A stretch of DNA of 64,000 bases from Streptomyces sp. MUM 2J (GCF_022414535.1 NZ_JADWYM010000038.1:1-64000), one strand, 5' to 3'. Shown: positions 33,555 through 43,095, counted from the stretch's first letter. Program-made: numbers and translations. The notes: a model not told the origin generated them from the sequence alone.

Positions 33555-34583
33555 ATGCGGATCGGAGTACTGACCGGCGGCGGGGACTGTCCCGGCCTCA
33601 ACGCCGTCATCCGGGCCGTCGTCCGCAAGGGCGTCCAGGAGTACGGCCACGGCTTCATCGGCTTCCGCGACGGCTGGCGCGGCCCCCTCGAAGGGGACAC
33701 CGTCCGCCTCGACATCCCCGCCGTACGCGGCATCCTGCCCCGCGGCGGCACCATCCTCGGCTCCTCGCGCACCCATCCGCTCCGGCACGACAACGCCGTC
33801 CGGCGCATCAAGGAGAACCTCGCCGAGCACGACGTCGAGGCGCTCATCACGATCGGCGGCGAGGACACCCTCGGGGTCGCCGCACGTCTGTGCGACGAGT
33901 ACGGCGTGCCCTGCGTCGGCGTCCCGAAGACGATAGACAACGACCTGTCCGCCACGGACTACACCTTCGGCTTCGACACCGCCGTCGGCATCGCCACCGA
34001 GGCCATCGACCGCCTGCACACCACCGCCGAGTCCCACATGCGGGTCCTCGTGGTGGAGGTGATGGGCCGCCACACCGGCTGGATCGCTCTGCACTCGGGT
34101 CTCGCCGGCGGCGCCAACGTCATCCTCGTCCCCGAGCAGCGCTTCGACATCGACCAGGTGTGCGCCTGGGTGACGTCGCGCTTCAGGTCCTCGTACGCCC
34201 CGATCGTCGTCGTCGCCGAGGGGGCCGTGCCCCGGGACGGTTCCATGGTTCTCAAGGACAACTCGCAGGACCCCTTCGGGCACGTCCGGCTCTCCGGCAT
34301 CGGCGAGTGGCTCGCCAGGGAGATCGAGCGCCGTACCGGCAAGGAGGCCCGCACCACCGTGCTCGGCCATGTGCAGCGCGGCGGCACGCCCAGCGCCTTC
34401 GACCGCTGGCTCGCCACCCGCTTCGGCCTGCACGCCGTCGACGCGGTGCACGAGCGGGACTTCGGCACGATGGTGTCCCTGCGCGGCACGGACATCGTCC
34501 GCGTCCCGCTGGCCGAGGCCACGGCGAGGCTGAAGACGGTGGATGTGAAGCTGTACGAGGAGGCCGGAGTGTTCTTCGGCTGA
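33555..34583 (+). CDS. pfkA: 6-phosphofructokinase
   Basis: The 342-residue enzyme converts fructose 6-phosphate to fructose 1,6-bisphosphate. Motifs: GGGDCPGLNAVIRA (residues 7-20), the donor loop GGEDT near 103, the catalytic PKTIDND near 125 and MGRHTGWIA near 170. The GGEDT loop, unlike GGDGS of E. coli, is typical of actinobacterial group III enzymes. ATP use is known for the S. coelicolor enzyme but cannot be proved from the loop alone. It follows the MacSR-like pair, but a Crp-like site and a 175-nt gap make it a separate transcript. Confidence 0.95.
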   Translation: MRIGVLTGGGDCPGLNAVIRAVVRKGVQEYGHGFIGFRDGWRGPLEGDTVRLDIPAVRGILPRGGTILGSSRTHPLRHDNAVRRIKENLAEHDVEALITIGGEDTLGVAARLCDEYGVPCVGVPKTIDNDLSATDYTFGFDTAVGIATEAIDRLHTTAESHMRVLVVEVMGRHTGWIALHSGLAGGANVILVPEQRFDIDQVCAWVTSRFRSSYAPIVVVAEGAVPRDGSMVLKDNSQDPFGHVRLSGIGEWLAREIERRTGKEARTTVLGHVQRGGTPSAFDRWLATRFGLHAVDAVHERDFGTMVSLRGTDIVRVPLAEATARLKTVDVKLYEEAGVFFG

Positions 34584-34646
34584 CGGGGTGCCCGACCGGC
34601 CCGGGGGCCGGCCGGCCGCCGTGGCCCGGGGCCGTATATTCGGCCC

Positions 34647-35666
34647 ATGCCGACCCGAACGGGAGAGTCGATGGAGATCCTGGCCTTCGGAGTGCAGGCC
34701 GACGAGAAGCCGCTGATGGAGCGGGCCTTCGCCGGTCACCACGAGGTCCGCTGCCTGGACGTGTTCCTCAACGAGGACACCGCTCCGATCGCGACCGGCT
34801 ACGAGGTGGTCTCCAGCAGCGTCAACGCCGACCTGAACGGCCGCGTCCTGGAGATCCTCTCGGCCGGCGGGACCCGGATGATCGCCCAGCGTTCCACCGG
34901 CTTCAACAACGTCGACCTGACCGTCGCCGAGCGGCTCGGCATCACGGTCGCCCGGGTGTCGTACTACTCGCCCCACTCCGTCGCCGAGTTCGCCTGGACG
35001 CTCGCCATGGCGGTCAACCGGCGGATCGTGCGGGCCTCCACCCGCACGCGCGACTTCGACTTCCGGCTCGACGGGCTGATGGGCCGCGACATGCACGGCC
35101 GCACGGCCGGTGTGCTCGGCACCGGCAAGATCGGCGAGGCGTTCGCCAGGATCGCCCACGGCTTCGGCATGCGGCTGCTGGGCTGGGACGTCGCCGAGAA
35201 CCCCGCCTGCCTGGACCTCGGCATGAAGTACGTCTCCAAGGAGGAACTGCTCACCCAGTCCGACCTGGTCACCCTGCACGTCCCGCTGATGCCGCAGACC
35301 CAGCACCTCATCGACGCCGCCGCGCTGAAGGTGATGAAGGACGACGCCGTCCTGGTCAACTCCAGCCGCGGCGGCCTGATCGACACCGCTGCCCTCGTCG
35401 ACGAGCTGCGCGCCGGACGGTTCACGGGCGTCGGCCTCGACGTGTACGAGGCGGAGGCGGGTCTGTTCTTCCTCGACAAGTCCCTCCAGGCGATCGAGGA
35501 CGACACGCTGGCCCGCCTGCTCACCTTCCCGAACGTCCTGGTCACCTCCCACCAGGCGTACTACACCGTGGAGGCCGTCGGACAGATCGTCGAGACCACG
35601 GTGAGCAACGTCCTCGACTACCGGGCCGGCCGCCGCTCGGAGAACGTGCTGGTGCCCCGCAGCTGA
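34647..35666 (+). CDS. D-2-hydroxyacid dehydrogenase (D-lactate dehydrogenase-like)
   Basis: The 339-residue NAD-dependent enzyme has the LdhA-type layout. The NAD fold GVLGTGKIGEAFARI is near residue 157, catalytic Arg in NSSRGGLID near 240, Glu in the DVYEAEAGLFF segment near 270 and the His of VTSHQAYYT near 303. The likely reaction is pyruvate to D-lactate. ATG 34647 is chosen because TATATT (34635-34640) ends 6 nt upstream, as expected for a leaderless mRNA. ATG 34671 behind GGGAG is an alternative. Its last 49 nt overlap the convergent trpE end. Confidence 0.9.
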   Translation: MPTRTGESMEILAFGVQADEKPLMERAFAGHHEVRCLDVFLNEDTAPIATGYEVVSSSVNADLNGRVLEILSAGGTRMIAQRSTGFNNVDLTVAERLGITVARVSYYSPHSVAEFAWTLAMAVNRRIVRASTRTRDFDFRLDGLMGRDMHGRTAGVLGTGKIGEAFARIAHGFGMRLLGWDVAENPACLDLGMKYVSKEELLTQSDLVTLHVPLMPQTQHLIDAAALKVMKDDAVLVNSSRGGLIDTAALVDELRAGRFTGVGLDVYEAEAGLFFLDKSLQAIEDDTLARLLTFPNVLVTSHQAYYTVEAVGQIVETTVSNVLDYRAGRRSENVLVPRS

Positions 35667-37555
35667 CCCAGCAGCCGCCCGACGACGGCGGCGCCGTTCA
35701 GCGTCAGCACCGACTCCGGGTGGAACTGCACGCCGGCGAACGCGTTCCCCGGCGCGCCCGCGGAGGGGTCCGGCCCACGCAGCGCGTGCACCTCGTGCGC
35801 CGCGTTCCGGCTGACCTCGATGCCGCGTGCGGCCAGCCTCCGCGCGGTCTCGTCGTCGCAGCGGGCCACGTAGCTGTTGTAGAAGCCGACCGTCTCCGTG
35901 TGCCCGAACAGGTCGATCACCGTCTGAGCCCCCTGGTACGGCACCTCCTTCCGCACGATCTCCAGGCCCAGCTCGGCCGCGATCAGCTCGTGACCGAGGC
36001 AGACACCCAGGACACCGTGGCGGTGCTCCCGCAGCGCCGCCGAGGTCAGTTCGCGCAGGAAGCGCATCCTGGGGTCGGCCAGGTCGCAGGGGTCACCGGG
36101 ACCGGGGCCGAGGACCAGCGGGCCCTCGTGCGCCAGGACCGCCCGGTCGAGACCGGGCTCGTCGTACCGCCGGACGGAGACGGTGGTCCCGTTCGACCGC
36201 AGCACGTGCGCCAGCATCGCGGTGAAGGTGTCCTCGGCGTCGACGACCAGGGCGTGCCCGGCCGGCTCCCGCGCCGGCTGCTGCATCCGCAGCCAGAACG
36301 GTGCCAGCGAGGCCCGCCGCCCGTCCAGCGCCGCGCGCACCCGGGGGTCGTCGGCCAGCCGGGGCCGCGCCCGCTCCGCGCGGGGCCGGGACGGCCGCAC
36401 CCCCAGGGCCGCGAGCACCCCCGCCGCCTTGGCGTGGGTCTCGGCGACCTCGCCGGCCGGGTCCGAGCCGCGCACCAGGGTGGCGCCGACCGGTACGCGC
36501 AGCCGCCCGGAGGCGGAGATGTCGGCGGTGCGGATGAGGATGGGGGAGTCGAGGGTCTGGGCGCCGCCGGCATCCCGGCCGAGCAGGGCCAGGGCGCCGG
36601 CGTAGTAGCCGCGCCCGCGGGTCTCGTGCCGTTCGATCACCCGGCAGGCGTTCTGCACGGGGGACCCGGTGACGGTCGCCGCGAACATGGTCTCCCTCAG
36701 CACCTCGCGCACGTCCAGCGAGGACTTTCCGCGGAGTTCGTACTCCGTGTGCGCCAGGTGCGCCATCTCCTTCAGCCGAGGCCCGACGACGACCCCGCCC
36801 ATGTCGCCGACCGTGCACATCATCTTCAGTTCCTCGTCCACGACCATGGACAGCTCCTCGATCTCCTTGCCGTCGGCGAGGAACCGGAGCAGGTGCTCGG
36901 GGGTGGGGCCCCCGGTGGGGTAGCGGTAGGTCCCGCTGATCGGGTTCATCACGACCGTGCCCGTCCCCGCCCCGCCGGCGCAGGGTCGCGCGCCGGACAT
37001 GCGCACGTGCACCTCGGGGCTGGCACCGACGAGCGTCCGCTCCCCGGTGTGCACCACGAACGTCCAGTAGGCGCCCCGCTCGCCCTCCAGCAGCCGCCGG
37101 AACAGGGCCAGCGCGTCGGCCCTGCCGAAGCCGGGGATCCGGCCCTCGTAGGTCCGCCGGATCACGAAGTTGGCGCCCTCGCCCCGCCCGATCTCCTCGC
37201 GCAGCACGCGGGAGACGGTCTCGGCGTACTCCTCGTCGGGCACGTCGAAGCCTCCGTCCTCGACGCGGACGCGGTGCCCGGGCAGCTGGGCGAGGGCCTC
37301 CTCCAGCGTGAGGGTGCGGGTCTCCTCGGGGACGAGGACGGCCAGCGGCGTGCCGTCGTCGCGGACGTCGAAGCCACGCTCGCGGATCTGCCGGAAGGGG
37401 ACGAGCGCGAGGCCCTCGCCGGGCAGATCGGCGAGGCGTTCGCAGGAGGCGACCGGGCCGATCAGCACCTCGACGGTGTTCTCGTCGTGGCCCGGCGTGC
37501 GGCGGCGCAGCAGGGCGAACGGGCGGGGATCGTCGAGGAGGTCGAGCAGTGTCAT
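35618..37555 (-). CDS. trpE: Fused anthranilate synthase (TrpE-TrpG)
   Basis: The 645-residue fusion carries both subunits. Residues 1 to about 430 are the chorismate-binding TrpE part, with GRIPGFGRADALALF, NPISGTYRYPTGG and GSPVQNACRVIERHE. About 455-640 is the glutamine amidotransferase with Cys519 in GVCLGHE and the His-Glu of VQFHPES. It makes anthranilate from chorismate and glutamine. The fused form is common for actinobacterial and phenazine-type enzymes. The upstream leader peptide with three Trp codons and a terminator hairpin indicate attenuation by tryptophan. A role in primary Trp supply is therefore more likely than a specialised pathway. Confidence 0.94.
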   Translation of the reverse strand: MTLLDLLDDPRPFALLRRRTPGHDENTVEVLIGPVASCERLADLPGEGLALVPFRQIRERGFDVRDDGTPLAVLVPEETRTLTLEEALAQLPGHRVRVEDGGFDVPDEEYAETVSRVLREEIGRGEGANFVIRRTYEGRIPGFGRADALALFRRLLEGERGAYWTFVVHTGERTLVGASPEVHVRMSGARPCAGGAGTGTVVMNPISGTYRYPTGGPTPEHLLRFLADGKEIEELSMVVDEELKMMCTVGDMGGVVVGPRLKEMAHLAHTEYELRGKSSLDVREVLRETMFAATVTGSPVQNACRVIERHETRGRGYYAGALALLGRDAGGAQTLDSPILIRTADISASGRLRVPVGATLVRGSDPAGEVAETHAKAAGVLAALGVRPSRPRAERARPRLADDPRVRAALDGRRASLAPFWLRMQQPAREPAGHALVVDAEDTFTAMLAHVLRSNGTTVSVRRYDEPGLDRAVLAHEGPLVLGPGPGDPCDLADPRMRFLRELTSAALREHRHGVLGVCLGHELIAAELGLEIVRKEVPYQGAQTVIDLFGHTETVGFYNSYVARCDDETARRLAARGIEVSRNAAHEVHALRGPDPSAGAPGNAFAGVQFHPESVLTLNGAAVVGRLLGQLRGTSTFSERRPAR

Positions 37556-37603
37556 GGGTCCGTTTCCTTCTCGCTGGGAGGAACGGCCCGGGCCGGGAAA
37601 CGC

Positions 37604-37630
37604 CGAAGGCCGCCCTCGGGGCGGCCTTCG
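37604..37630 (-). terminator. trp attenuator hairpin
   Basis: A perfect 12-bp stem CGAAGGCCGCCC/GGGCGGCCTTCG (37604-37615 with 37619-37630) closes a 3-nt loop. It lies between the leader peptide stop and trpE on the minus strand. Formation would stop transcription when charged tRNA-Trp is plentiful. Confidence 0.85.
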
Positions 37631-37652
37631 CGTCGTCTGGATGTACGCGCGG

Positions 37653-37709
37653 TCAGTGGGCCGCCGGATGAGCGGTCCACCACCAGTTCTGGTGCGTCGG
37701 CGCGTACAT
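37653..37709 (-). CDS. trpL: trp leader peptide
   Basis: An 18-codon ORF reads MYAPTHQNWWWTAHPAAH. Three consecutive TGG codons in so short a reading frame, placed 22 nt before a terminator hairpin and then trpE, form a textbook attenuator. Ribosome stalling at Trp codons when Trp is scarce would favour an antiterminator and expression of trpE. Confidence 0.88.
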   Translation of the reverse strand: MYAPTHQNWWWTAHPAAH

Positions 37710-37742
37710 GGGACGCACCTTAACGCATCCGCGCGGCCGGTG

Positions 37743-38490
37743 TCAGACGATCATGTCGTAGATGTACCAGCCTCCGCCGATCCGGCTCCGCGAGGCGAAC
37801 GGCGCGGAGGCGTTGCCCGTGCCCTCGTAGAACCAGAGCACACCGTCCTTGTCCCGGGCGATCAGGTCCGTCCTGCCGTCGCGGTTCAGGTCGCTCGGCC
37901 CGTTGAGCACGTCGTAGACGTACCAGCCGCCACCGACCCGGGTGCGCGCCGCGAAGGGAGCGGCGGCGTCGCCGGTGCCCCGGTAGAACCACAGCACACC
38001 GCTGCCGTCGCGGGCGACCAGGTCGGCCTTGCCGTCGCCGTCGAGGTCGCCGGTGCTGACCATCGTGTCGTAGACGTACCAGCCGCCGCCGATCCGGCTG
38101 CGGGCGGCGAACGGGGCGCCGGTGTCGCCGGTGCCCTGGTACAGCCACAGCACACCGCTGCCGTCGCGGGCGATCAGGTCGGCCCTGCCGTCGCCGGTGA
38201 GGTCCCGGGCGCCGAGGATGGTGTTGTAGACGTACCACCCGCCGCCGACCCGGGTCCGCGACAGGAACGGCGCGGACGGGTTGCCGCTGCCCTTGTAGTA
38301 CCAGAGCACGCCGCTGCCGTCGCGGGCCACCATGTCGCCCGTGCCGTTCGCCCGCAGCGCCGTCAGCGGCGTGACCGTGTCGTAGGTGTTCCAGCCGCCG
38401 CCGACGCGGTAGCGGCCGAAGAACGGGGAGCCGGCGTCGCCGGTGCCCTGGTACTGCCACAGCGTGCCGTACTTGTCGCGCCCGAGGATG
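37743..38490 (-). repeat. Five tandem repeats of about 156 bp coding for FG-GAP-like blades
   Basis: Each unit encodes about 52 residues with the pattern ARDGSGVLW-Y-GTG-(S/A)APF-GGGWYVYDT-DLDGDG. The Asp/Gly loop (D-x-D/N-x-D-G) probably binds calcium. Units 2-4 are most alike at DNA level, suggesting recent exchange between repeats. Confidence 0.85.
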
Positions 38491-40591
38491 TTGTAGCGGT
38501 CGGTGCCGGGGTCGGGAGCGGTGCTGTTCACCACGTCGACGTCCGAGGTGCGCACCCAGGCGACCCGGTGGTTGAAGCGGATCGGGTAGAAGGTGTTGGT
38601 GCTGCCCACGACCACCGTGCGCGAGCCCGTGCCGGACCCGTCGTAGGTGCCGCTGTTGTAGTACGAGCCGGTCACGGCCGAGCCGCCCAGCGTGTACTTC
38701 TGCCCGGCGAGGACGCTGTACTCGGTCAGCGAGGCGGTGTTGCCGCCCTGGACCGGCACCCCGGTCCCGCCGTACGCCGCGTCCTCGGGGTAGGTGCGCC
38801 CGTAGACCGGGACGGAACTCCTGCCCGCCTTGGGCGTGATCACGCTCTGCGTGCCGACGGCCGCGGCGAACTGACCGCCCCGGTTGTAGAACCAGGCCTT
38901 CCTGCCGCCGTACCAGATGGCGGTCCAGTCCTGCTGCGCCTCGGCGACCACGTACTCACCGCCGGCGACGGCCTTGTCGGCCCAGTTCGCGCCGTCGGTC
39001 GGGTTCACGTTGCCGAGGTAGGCGTCGGTGATCCTGGCCGAGGAGGTGGAGGGCGACGTGTACAGGTACACGAAGTTCGCCGGCTGCGCGGCGACCGCCG
39101 TGCCGCCGTTGGTGAGCGTCGGCTGGTTGGCGGAGGTGAACGGCGGTGCGATCCGGATCAGCTGGCCGGCCTCGTACAGGCCGCCGGCGCCGCCCGCACC
39201 GGTCGGGGCGCCCAGCAGCTGCATGTAGTGGTTCCAGTCCCAGAAGGGACCCGGGTCCCAGTGCTGGGAGCGGACGTTGCTGTCCAGCGGGCCGGGGACC
39301 TCGTCGTGGCCGATGATGTGCTCACGGTCCAGCGGGATGTCGTACTCGGCCGCCAGGTACTTCACCAGTGCCGCGGAGGACTCGTACTGCGGCTCGGTGT
39401 ACCAGCTGCCGTCCTTGATCGCGTAGCCCTCGTGCTCGATGCCGATCGAGTGCATGTTCATGCTCTTGTTGCCGGCATGCCACGCCTCGTTCTTGTTCTC
39501 GACCATCTGGGTGACGAGACCGTCGGAGGCGCGGATCAGGTAGTGGGCACTGGCGTACGTGTGGGAGTTCTGGAAGACCGCGAGGGATCCGTCGTAGCTG
39601 CCCTCGGTGTCGTGCAGGAGGATGTAGCGGATCTCGTGACCGGTCGTGGGGCGGCCGGCGACGCCGTAGTTGCCCCAGTCGGTGTTGTCGGAGCTGTTCT
39701 GCGTGTACGCGGCGGGGCGGAAGTCGCAGTTCAGGCCGGACGGGCAGTCGGGTGTGGCGGTGGCGCCCGCCACGGCCCCGGCGAGTTCCAGCTCGGACGA
39801 CGTGTCGGGCTTCACCGACGGGTCGGCCGGCAGCGTCAGGGTCTGGCCGTCCGTGGTGACCCGCCGCTCACCGGTCTTGATCGACTCGTACACGCGCTTG
39901 GCGAAGAGGTCCGCGCCCTTGCGGTCGGTGGCCTGGCTCGCGCGGGCCACGGCCGGGTACCAGGCGCCCGGGTCCTCGGGCAGCGACCCGGTGGCGTCCT
40001 TCTGGTACTTGGCCAGGAGCGCGGCACACCCGCGCGGATGCTCTGCCGGGTGTCGTTCTGCACCTTGGTCGTGGAGACGTCGATGAGGTCGGCGGCCTCG
40101 TCCAGGGTGTGCAGACGCGGGTCGCTGGTGTCGACGGGCTTCTTGCGCAGGCTCCGCAGAGCCTTGTCCGCGTCGAAGTGCTTCTCGATGGCCGGGTCGC
40201 CACTGAGGTTCATGTGGTCGAGCTGGTTCCTGCGCTCGTCGGCCTCGCCGTCGTGGCCGTCCCCGAGATCGTCCTTGTCGACGTCCGTGAGACCCATCAC
40301 GTTGTAGGCGCCGGTGGTGCTCGGCAGACCGTCGTGGTCCTCCCAGCGCGTCTGCCGGTACGACACCGCCATCAGCACGCTCTGCGGGACGTCGAACTCC
40401 TTGGCGGCGTGTTCGAACTGGTCCTGCAGCGTCGGGGGCGGCCCCTGGTGCCCGTCCGAGCCCAGGAGCCCTGGCGAGGCCAGGGCCAGGGTGCCGGCCG
40501 TGGTCGCGGCGGCCACCACCGAGGCGACGCCGTAGACGAGCATGCGTTTCTTCTTGCGGTCCCTGCGATGACCCGCGGTCAAGTCCCCCAC
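37743..40591 (-). pseudogene. N-acetylmuramoyl-L-alanine amidase with FG-GAP-like repeats, frameshifted
   Basis: The N-terminal part (from GTG 40591) has a signal-anchor (MLVYGVASVVAAATTAGTLA) and a helical region. It stays in frame up to TRQSIRAG near 40030, then shifts by -1. The remaining frame from about 40024 to 37743 is open and carries all other domains. These are an amidase_2/PGRP domain (YILLHDTEGSY, the HSIGIEHEG segment, HWDPGPFWDW), an SH3-like linker region and five C-terminal 52-residue FG-GAP/VCBS-like repeats. One inserted G at 40024-40025 would restore RAGVAALLAKY and about 949 residues. So there is a one-base deletion, either genuine or a sequence error. When intact it would be a secreted cell-wall amidase. 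Confidence 0.75.
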
Positions 40592-40740
40592 CCCTGTGGA
40601 TACGAAGATTGAATGGATGTAAACCAGCGTTGAAGAAGTGGCTGATGTTACCGGGGAGGGAACAAGCGGCATCGCGCGGTCCTGTCTCATCTGTCGAGCC
40701 ACGCGAAAGTCGGTCGACACGACCCCGTAATGTGGAGGGC

Positions 40741-42093
40741 GTGACCGTGAACGCGAAGACCAGCCTCAGCGCTGGCAACTCCTGGCGAGACCTGCCCGCG
40801 GCGCAGCAGCCCGAGTACCCCGACACCGAGGCTCTGCGCGCAGTGATCGCGGACCTCGAGTCGTATCCGCCGCTCGTCTTTGCCGGCGAGTGCGACCAGC
40901 TGCGCGCCCGGCTGGCGGCCGTCGCCAAGGGTGAGGCGTTCCTCCTCCAGGGCGGCGACTGTGCCGAGGCCTTCGACGCGGTGTCCGCCGACCACATCCG
41001 CAACAAGCTCAAGACGCTGCTCCAGATGGGCGCCGTCCTCACCTACGCGGCCTCCGTGCCGGTGGTGAAGGTGGGCCGCATCGCCGGGCAGTACTCCAAG
41101 CCGCGCTCCAAGCCGACCGAGACGCGTGACGGCGTGACCCTGCCGGTGTACCGGGGCGACTCCGTCAACGGCTTCGAGTTCACCGAGGCCGAGCGCATCC
41201 CGGACCCCGAGCGGCTGAAGCGGATGTACCACGCCTCGGCCTCCACGCTGAACCTGGTGCGCGCCTTCACCACCGGCGGCTACGCCGACCTGCGCCAGGT
41301 CCACGCCTGGAACCAGGACTTCGTGAAGTCGTCCCCGTCCGGGCAGCGCTACGAGCAGCTGGCGCGGGAGATCGACAACGCGCTGAACTTCATGCACGCC
41401 TGCGGGGCGGACCCGGAGGAGTTCAAGACCGTCGAGTTCTACGCCTCGCACGAGGCGCTGCTCCTCGACTACGAGACGGCGCTCACCCGCGTCGACTCGC
41501 GCACCGGGCAGCTGTACGACGTCTCGGGCCACATGGTGTGGATCGGCGAGCGCACCCGGCAGCTGGACCACGCGCACGTCGAGTTCGCCTCCCGGATCAG
41601 CAACCCGATCGGGATCAAGCTCGGACCGACCACGACGGCCGAGGAGGCACTGCAGTACATCGAGCGCCTCGACCCCGAGCGCGAGCCCGGCCGGCTCACC
41701 TTCGTCGTCCGGATGGGCGCCGACAAGATCCGCGACAAGCTCCCCGAGCTGGTGGAGAAGGTCACGGCGTCCGGCGCCGTGGTGGCCTGGGTGACCGACC
41801 CGATGCACGGCAACACCTTCGAGGCGGCCTCCGGTCACAAGACCCGCCGCTTCGACGACGTGCTCGACGAGGTCAAGGGCTTCTTCGAGGTCCACAAGGC
41901 GCTCGGCACACACCCGGGCGGCATCCACGTGGAGCTCACCGGCGACGACGTCACCGAGTGTGTGGGCGGCGGCGACGAGATCTTCGTCGACGACCTGCAC
42001 CAGCGCTACGAGACGGCGTGCGACCCGCGGCTCAACCGCAGCCAGTCGCTCGACCTGGCCTTCCTGGTCGCCGAGATGTACCGGGACCAGTGA
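40741..42093 (+). CDS. aroH: Class II 3-deoxy-7-phosphoheptulonate (DAHP) synthase
   Basis: The 450-residue enzyme condenses phosphoenolpyruvate and erythrose 4-phosphate, the first step of the shikimate pathway. It is the plant-like class II type, as shown by QQPEYPD, LLQGGDCAEAF (near residue 75), RIAGQYSKPRS (near 117), GERTRQLDHAHVEFASR and WVTDPMHGNT. Start GTG 40741 gives the family N-terminus VTVNAKTS; GTG 40747 is a close alternative. It supplies chorismate for the anthranilate synthase encoded nearby. A strong terminator follows. Confidence 0.94.
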   Translation: MTVNAKTSLSAGNSWRDLPAAQQPEYPDTEALRAVIADLESYPPLVFAGECDQLRARLAAVAKGEAFLLQGGDCAEAFDAVSADHIRNKLKTLLQMGAVLTYAASVPVVKVGRIAGQYSKPRSKPTETRDGVTLPVYRGDSVNGFEFTEAERIPDPERLKRMYHASASTLNLVRAFTTGGYADLRQVHAWNQDFVKSSPSGQRYEQLAREIDNALNFMHACGADPEEFKTVEFYASHEALLLDYETALTRVDSRTGQLYDVSGHMVWIGERTRQLDHAHVEFASRISNPIGIKLGPTTTAEEALQYIERLDPEREPGRLTFVVRMGADKIRDKLPELVEKVTASGAVVAWVTDPMHGNTFEAASGHKTRRFDDVLDEVKGFFEVHKALGTHPGGIHVELTGDDVTECVGGGDEIFVDDLHQRYETACDPRLNRSQSLDLAFLVAEMYRDQ

Positions 42094-42134
42094 CGGTTTC
42101 GTCCGGCAGCACCCGTCGGCGGGTGTGAAGCGGA

Positions 42135-42168
42135 GTGGGGCGCGGATCACATGCGATCCGCGCCCCAC
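42135..42168 (+). terminator. Terminator after DAHP synthase
   Basis: A perfect 14-bp stem GTGGGGCGCGGATC/GATCCGCGCCCCAC (42135-42148 with 42155-42168) with a 6-nt loop lies 41 nt after the stop. Confidence 0.85.
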
Positions 42169-42201
42169 AGCACTTTCGCGGCCCCGGCGCGATGGGTAAG
42201 G

Positions 42202-42220
42202 TTAGGTTAGCCTCACCGAT
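42202..42220 (+). promoter_or_regulatory. Iron box (DmdR1/IdeR-type) upstream of bfd
   Basis: TTAGGTTAGCCTCACCGAT matches the actinobacterial iron-box consensus TTAGGTTAGGCTCACCTAA at 16 of 19 positions. It lies 43 nt before the bfd start. Iron-loaded DmdR1 would repress bfd, so bfd is induced in iron starvation. Confidence 0.82.
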
Positions 42221-42263
42221 CATGGGGGGCGTCAGTGAAGGAACCCGGCGGGAGGTGAACCGC

Positions 42264-42491
42264 GTGTACGTCTGCTCCTGCTTCGGCGTCACCGAGCAGC
42301 AGGTCAAGCAGCACGTGGAGAGCGGCGCCTGCACCCCCCGCCAGGTGGCGTCCGCCTGCAAGGCCGGCACGGACTGCGGTTCCTGCGTCCGCCGGATCCA
42401 GGCGCTGCTGGGCCGCGGGTCCGTCCCGCGCCGCGAGCCGGCCGCCGGGGAGGGGCAGGTCCTGGCAGCCGCCCTGGACGAGGCCGCCTGA
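42264..42491 (+). CDS. bfd: Bacterioferritin-associated (2Fe-2S) ferredoxin
   Basis: The 75-residue protein has the Bfd/BFD-like [2Fe-2S] site with Cys4, Cys6, Cys38 and Cys41 (VCSCFGVTEQQV...TDCGSC). A disordered C-terminal tail of about 25 residues follows. Bfd reduces ferric iron in the bacterioferritin core to release Fe2+. GTG 42264 is preferred over upstream starts because GGAGGTGA ends 5 nt before it and the family begins MYVC. It is convergent with bfr and carries its own iron box. Confidence 0.93.
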   Translation: MYVCSCFGVTEQQVKQHVESGACTPRQVASACKAGTDCGSCVRRIQALLGRGSVPRREPAAGEGQVLAAALDEAA

Positions 42492-42615
42492 ACGCCCCGG
42501 CCGAGTACCGCGACGCATGCCATGGGCCGCCCGTGGCGCCTTCGTGGCAGGCCGAGCGGTTTCCCGCGCCCCCTTCGGAGGACTGCCGATCCGTGGCGGA
42601 CCTCACCCGGACTGC

Positions 42616-43095
42616 TCAGCTCTCCGGCTGCTCGATCAGCTGGGCGACGTAGAGCGCCTCACCGAGCTTCTCCAGCAGTTCCAGCTGCGTGTCGAGGTAG
42701 TCGATGTGGTGCTCCTCGTCGGCGAGGATGTCCTCGAAGATGTTCGCGGACGTGATGTCCCCCTTCTCGCGCATCACCTTGATGCCGCGCCGGAGCCGGT
42801 CGATCGCCTCCACCTCGATCTGCCGGTCGGCTTCGAACATCTCCCTGACGGTCTGCCCCACCCGGACGTGGAACAGCCGCTGGTAGTTCGGCAACCCGTC
42901 CAGGAACAGGATCCGGTCGGTGAGCACCTCGGCGTGCTTCATCTCGTCGAACGACTCGTGCCGGGTGTACTTCGCGAGCTTGGTCCAGCCGAAGTTCTCC
43001 TGCATCTTGGCGTGCAGGAAATACTGGTTGATCGCGGTCAGCTCACCGGTCAGCTGCTCGTTGAGGAATTCGATGACCTCGGGGTCGCCCTGCAT
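42616..43095 (-). CDS. bfr: Bacterioferritin
   Basis: The 159-residue protein forms the 24-subunit haem-containing iron storage shell. The complete ferroxidase site is present: Glu18, Glu51, His54, Glu94, Glu127, His130. Met52 is the axial haem ligand. ATG 43095 has AAGGAG 8-9 nt upstream. No iron box was seen upstream of bfr itself; a TAAGT-type repeat lies in that interval. bfr and bfd convergent and adjacent, with only bfd under an obvious iron box, fits store-in-plenty, release-in-need logic. Confidence 0.96.
   Translation of the reverse strand: MQGDPEVIEFLNEQLTGELTAINQYFLHAKMQENFGWTKLAKYTRHESFDEMKHAEVLTDRILFLDGLPNYQRLFHVRVGQTVREMFEADRQIEVEAIDRLRRGIKVMREKGDITSANIFEDILADEEHHIDYLDTQLELLEKLGEALYVAQLIEQPES

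Noticed and set aside
40015..40035. Programmed ribosomal frameshift in the amidase
   Set aside because: No X-XXY-YYZ slippery heptamer or downstream pseudoknot is evident at the junction, so a one-base indel or sequencing error is simpler.
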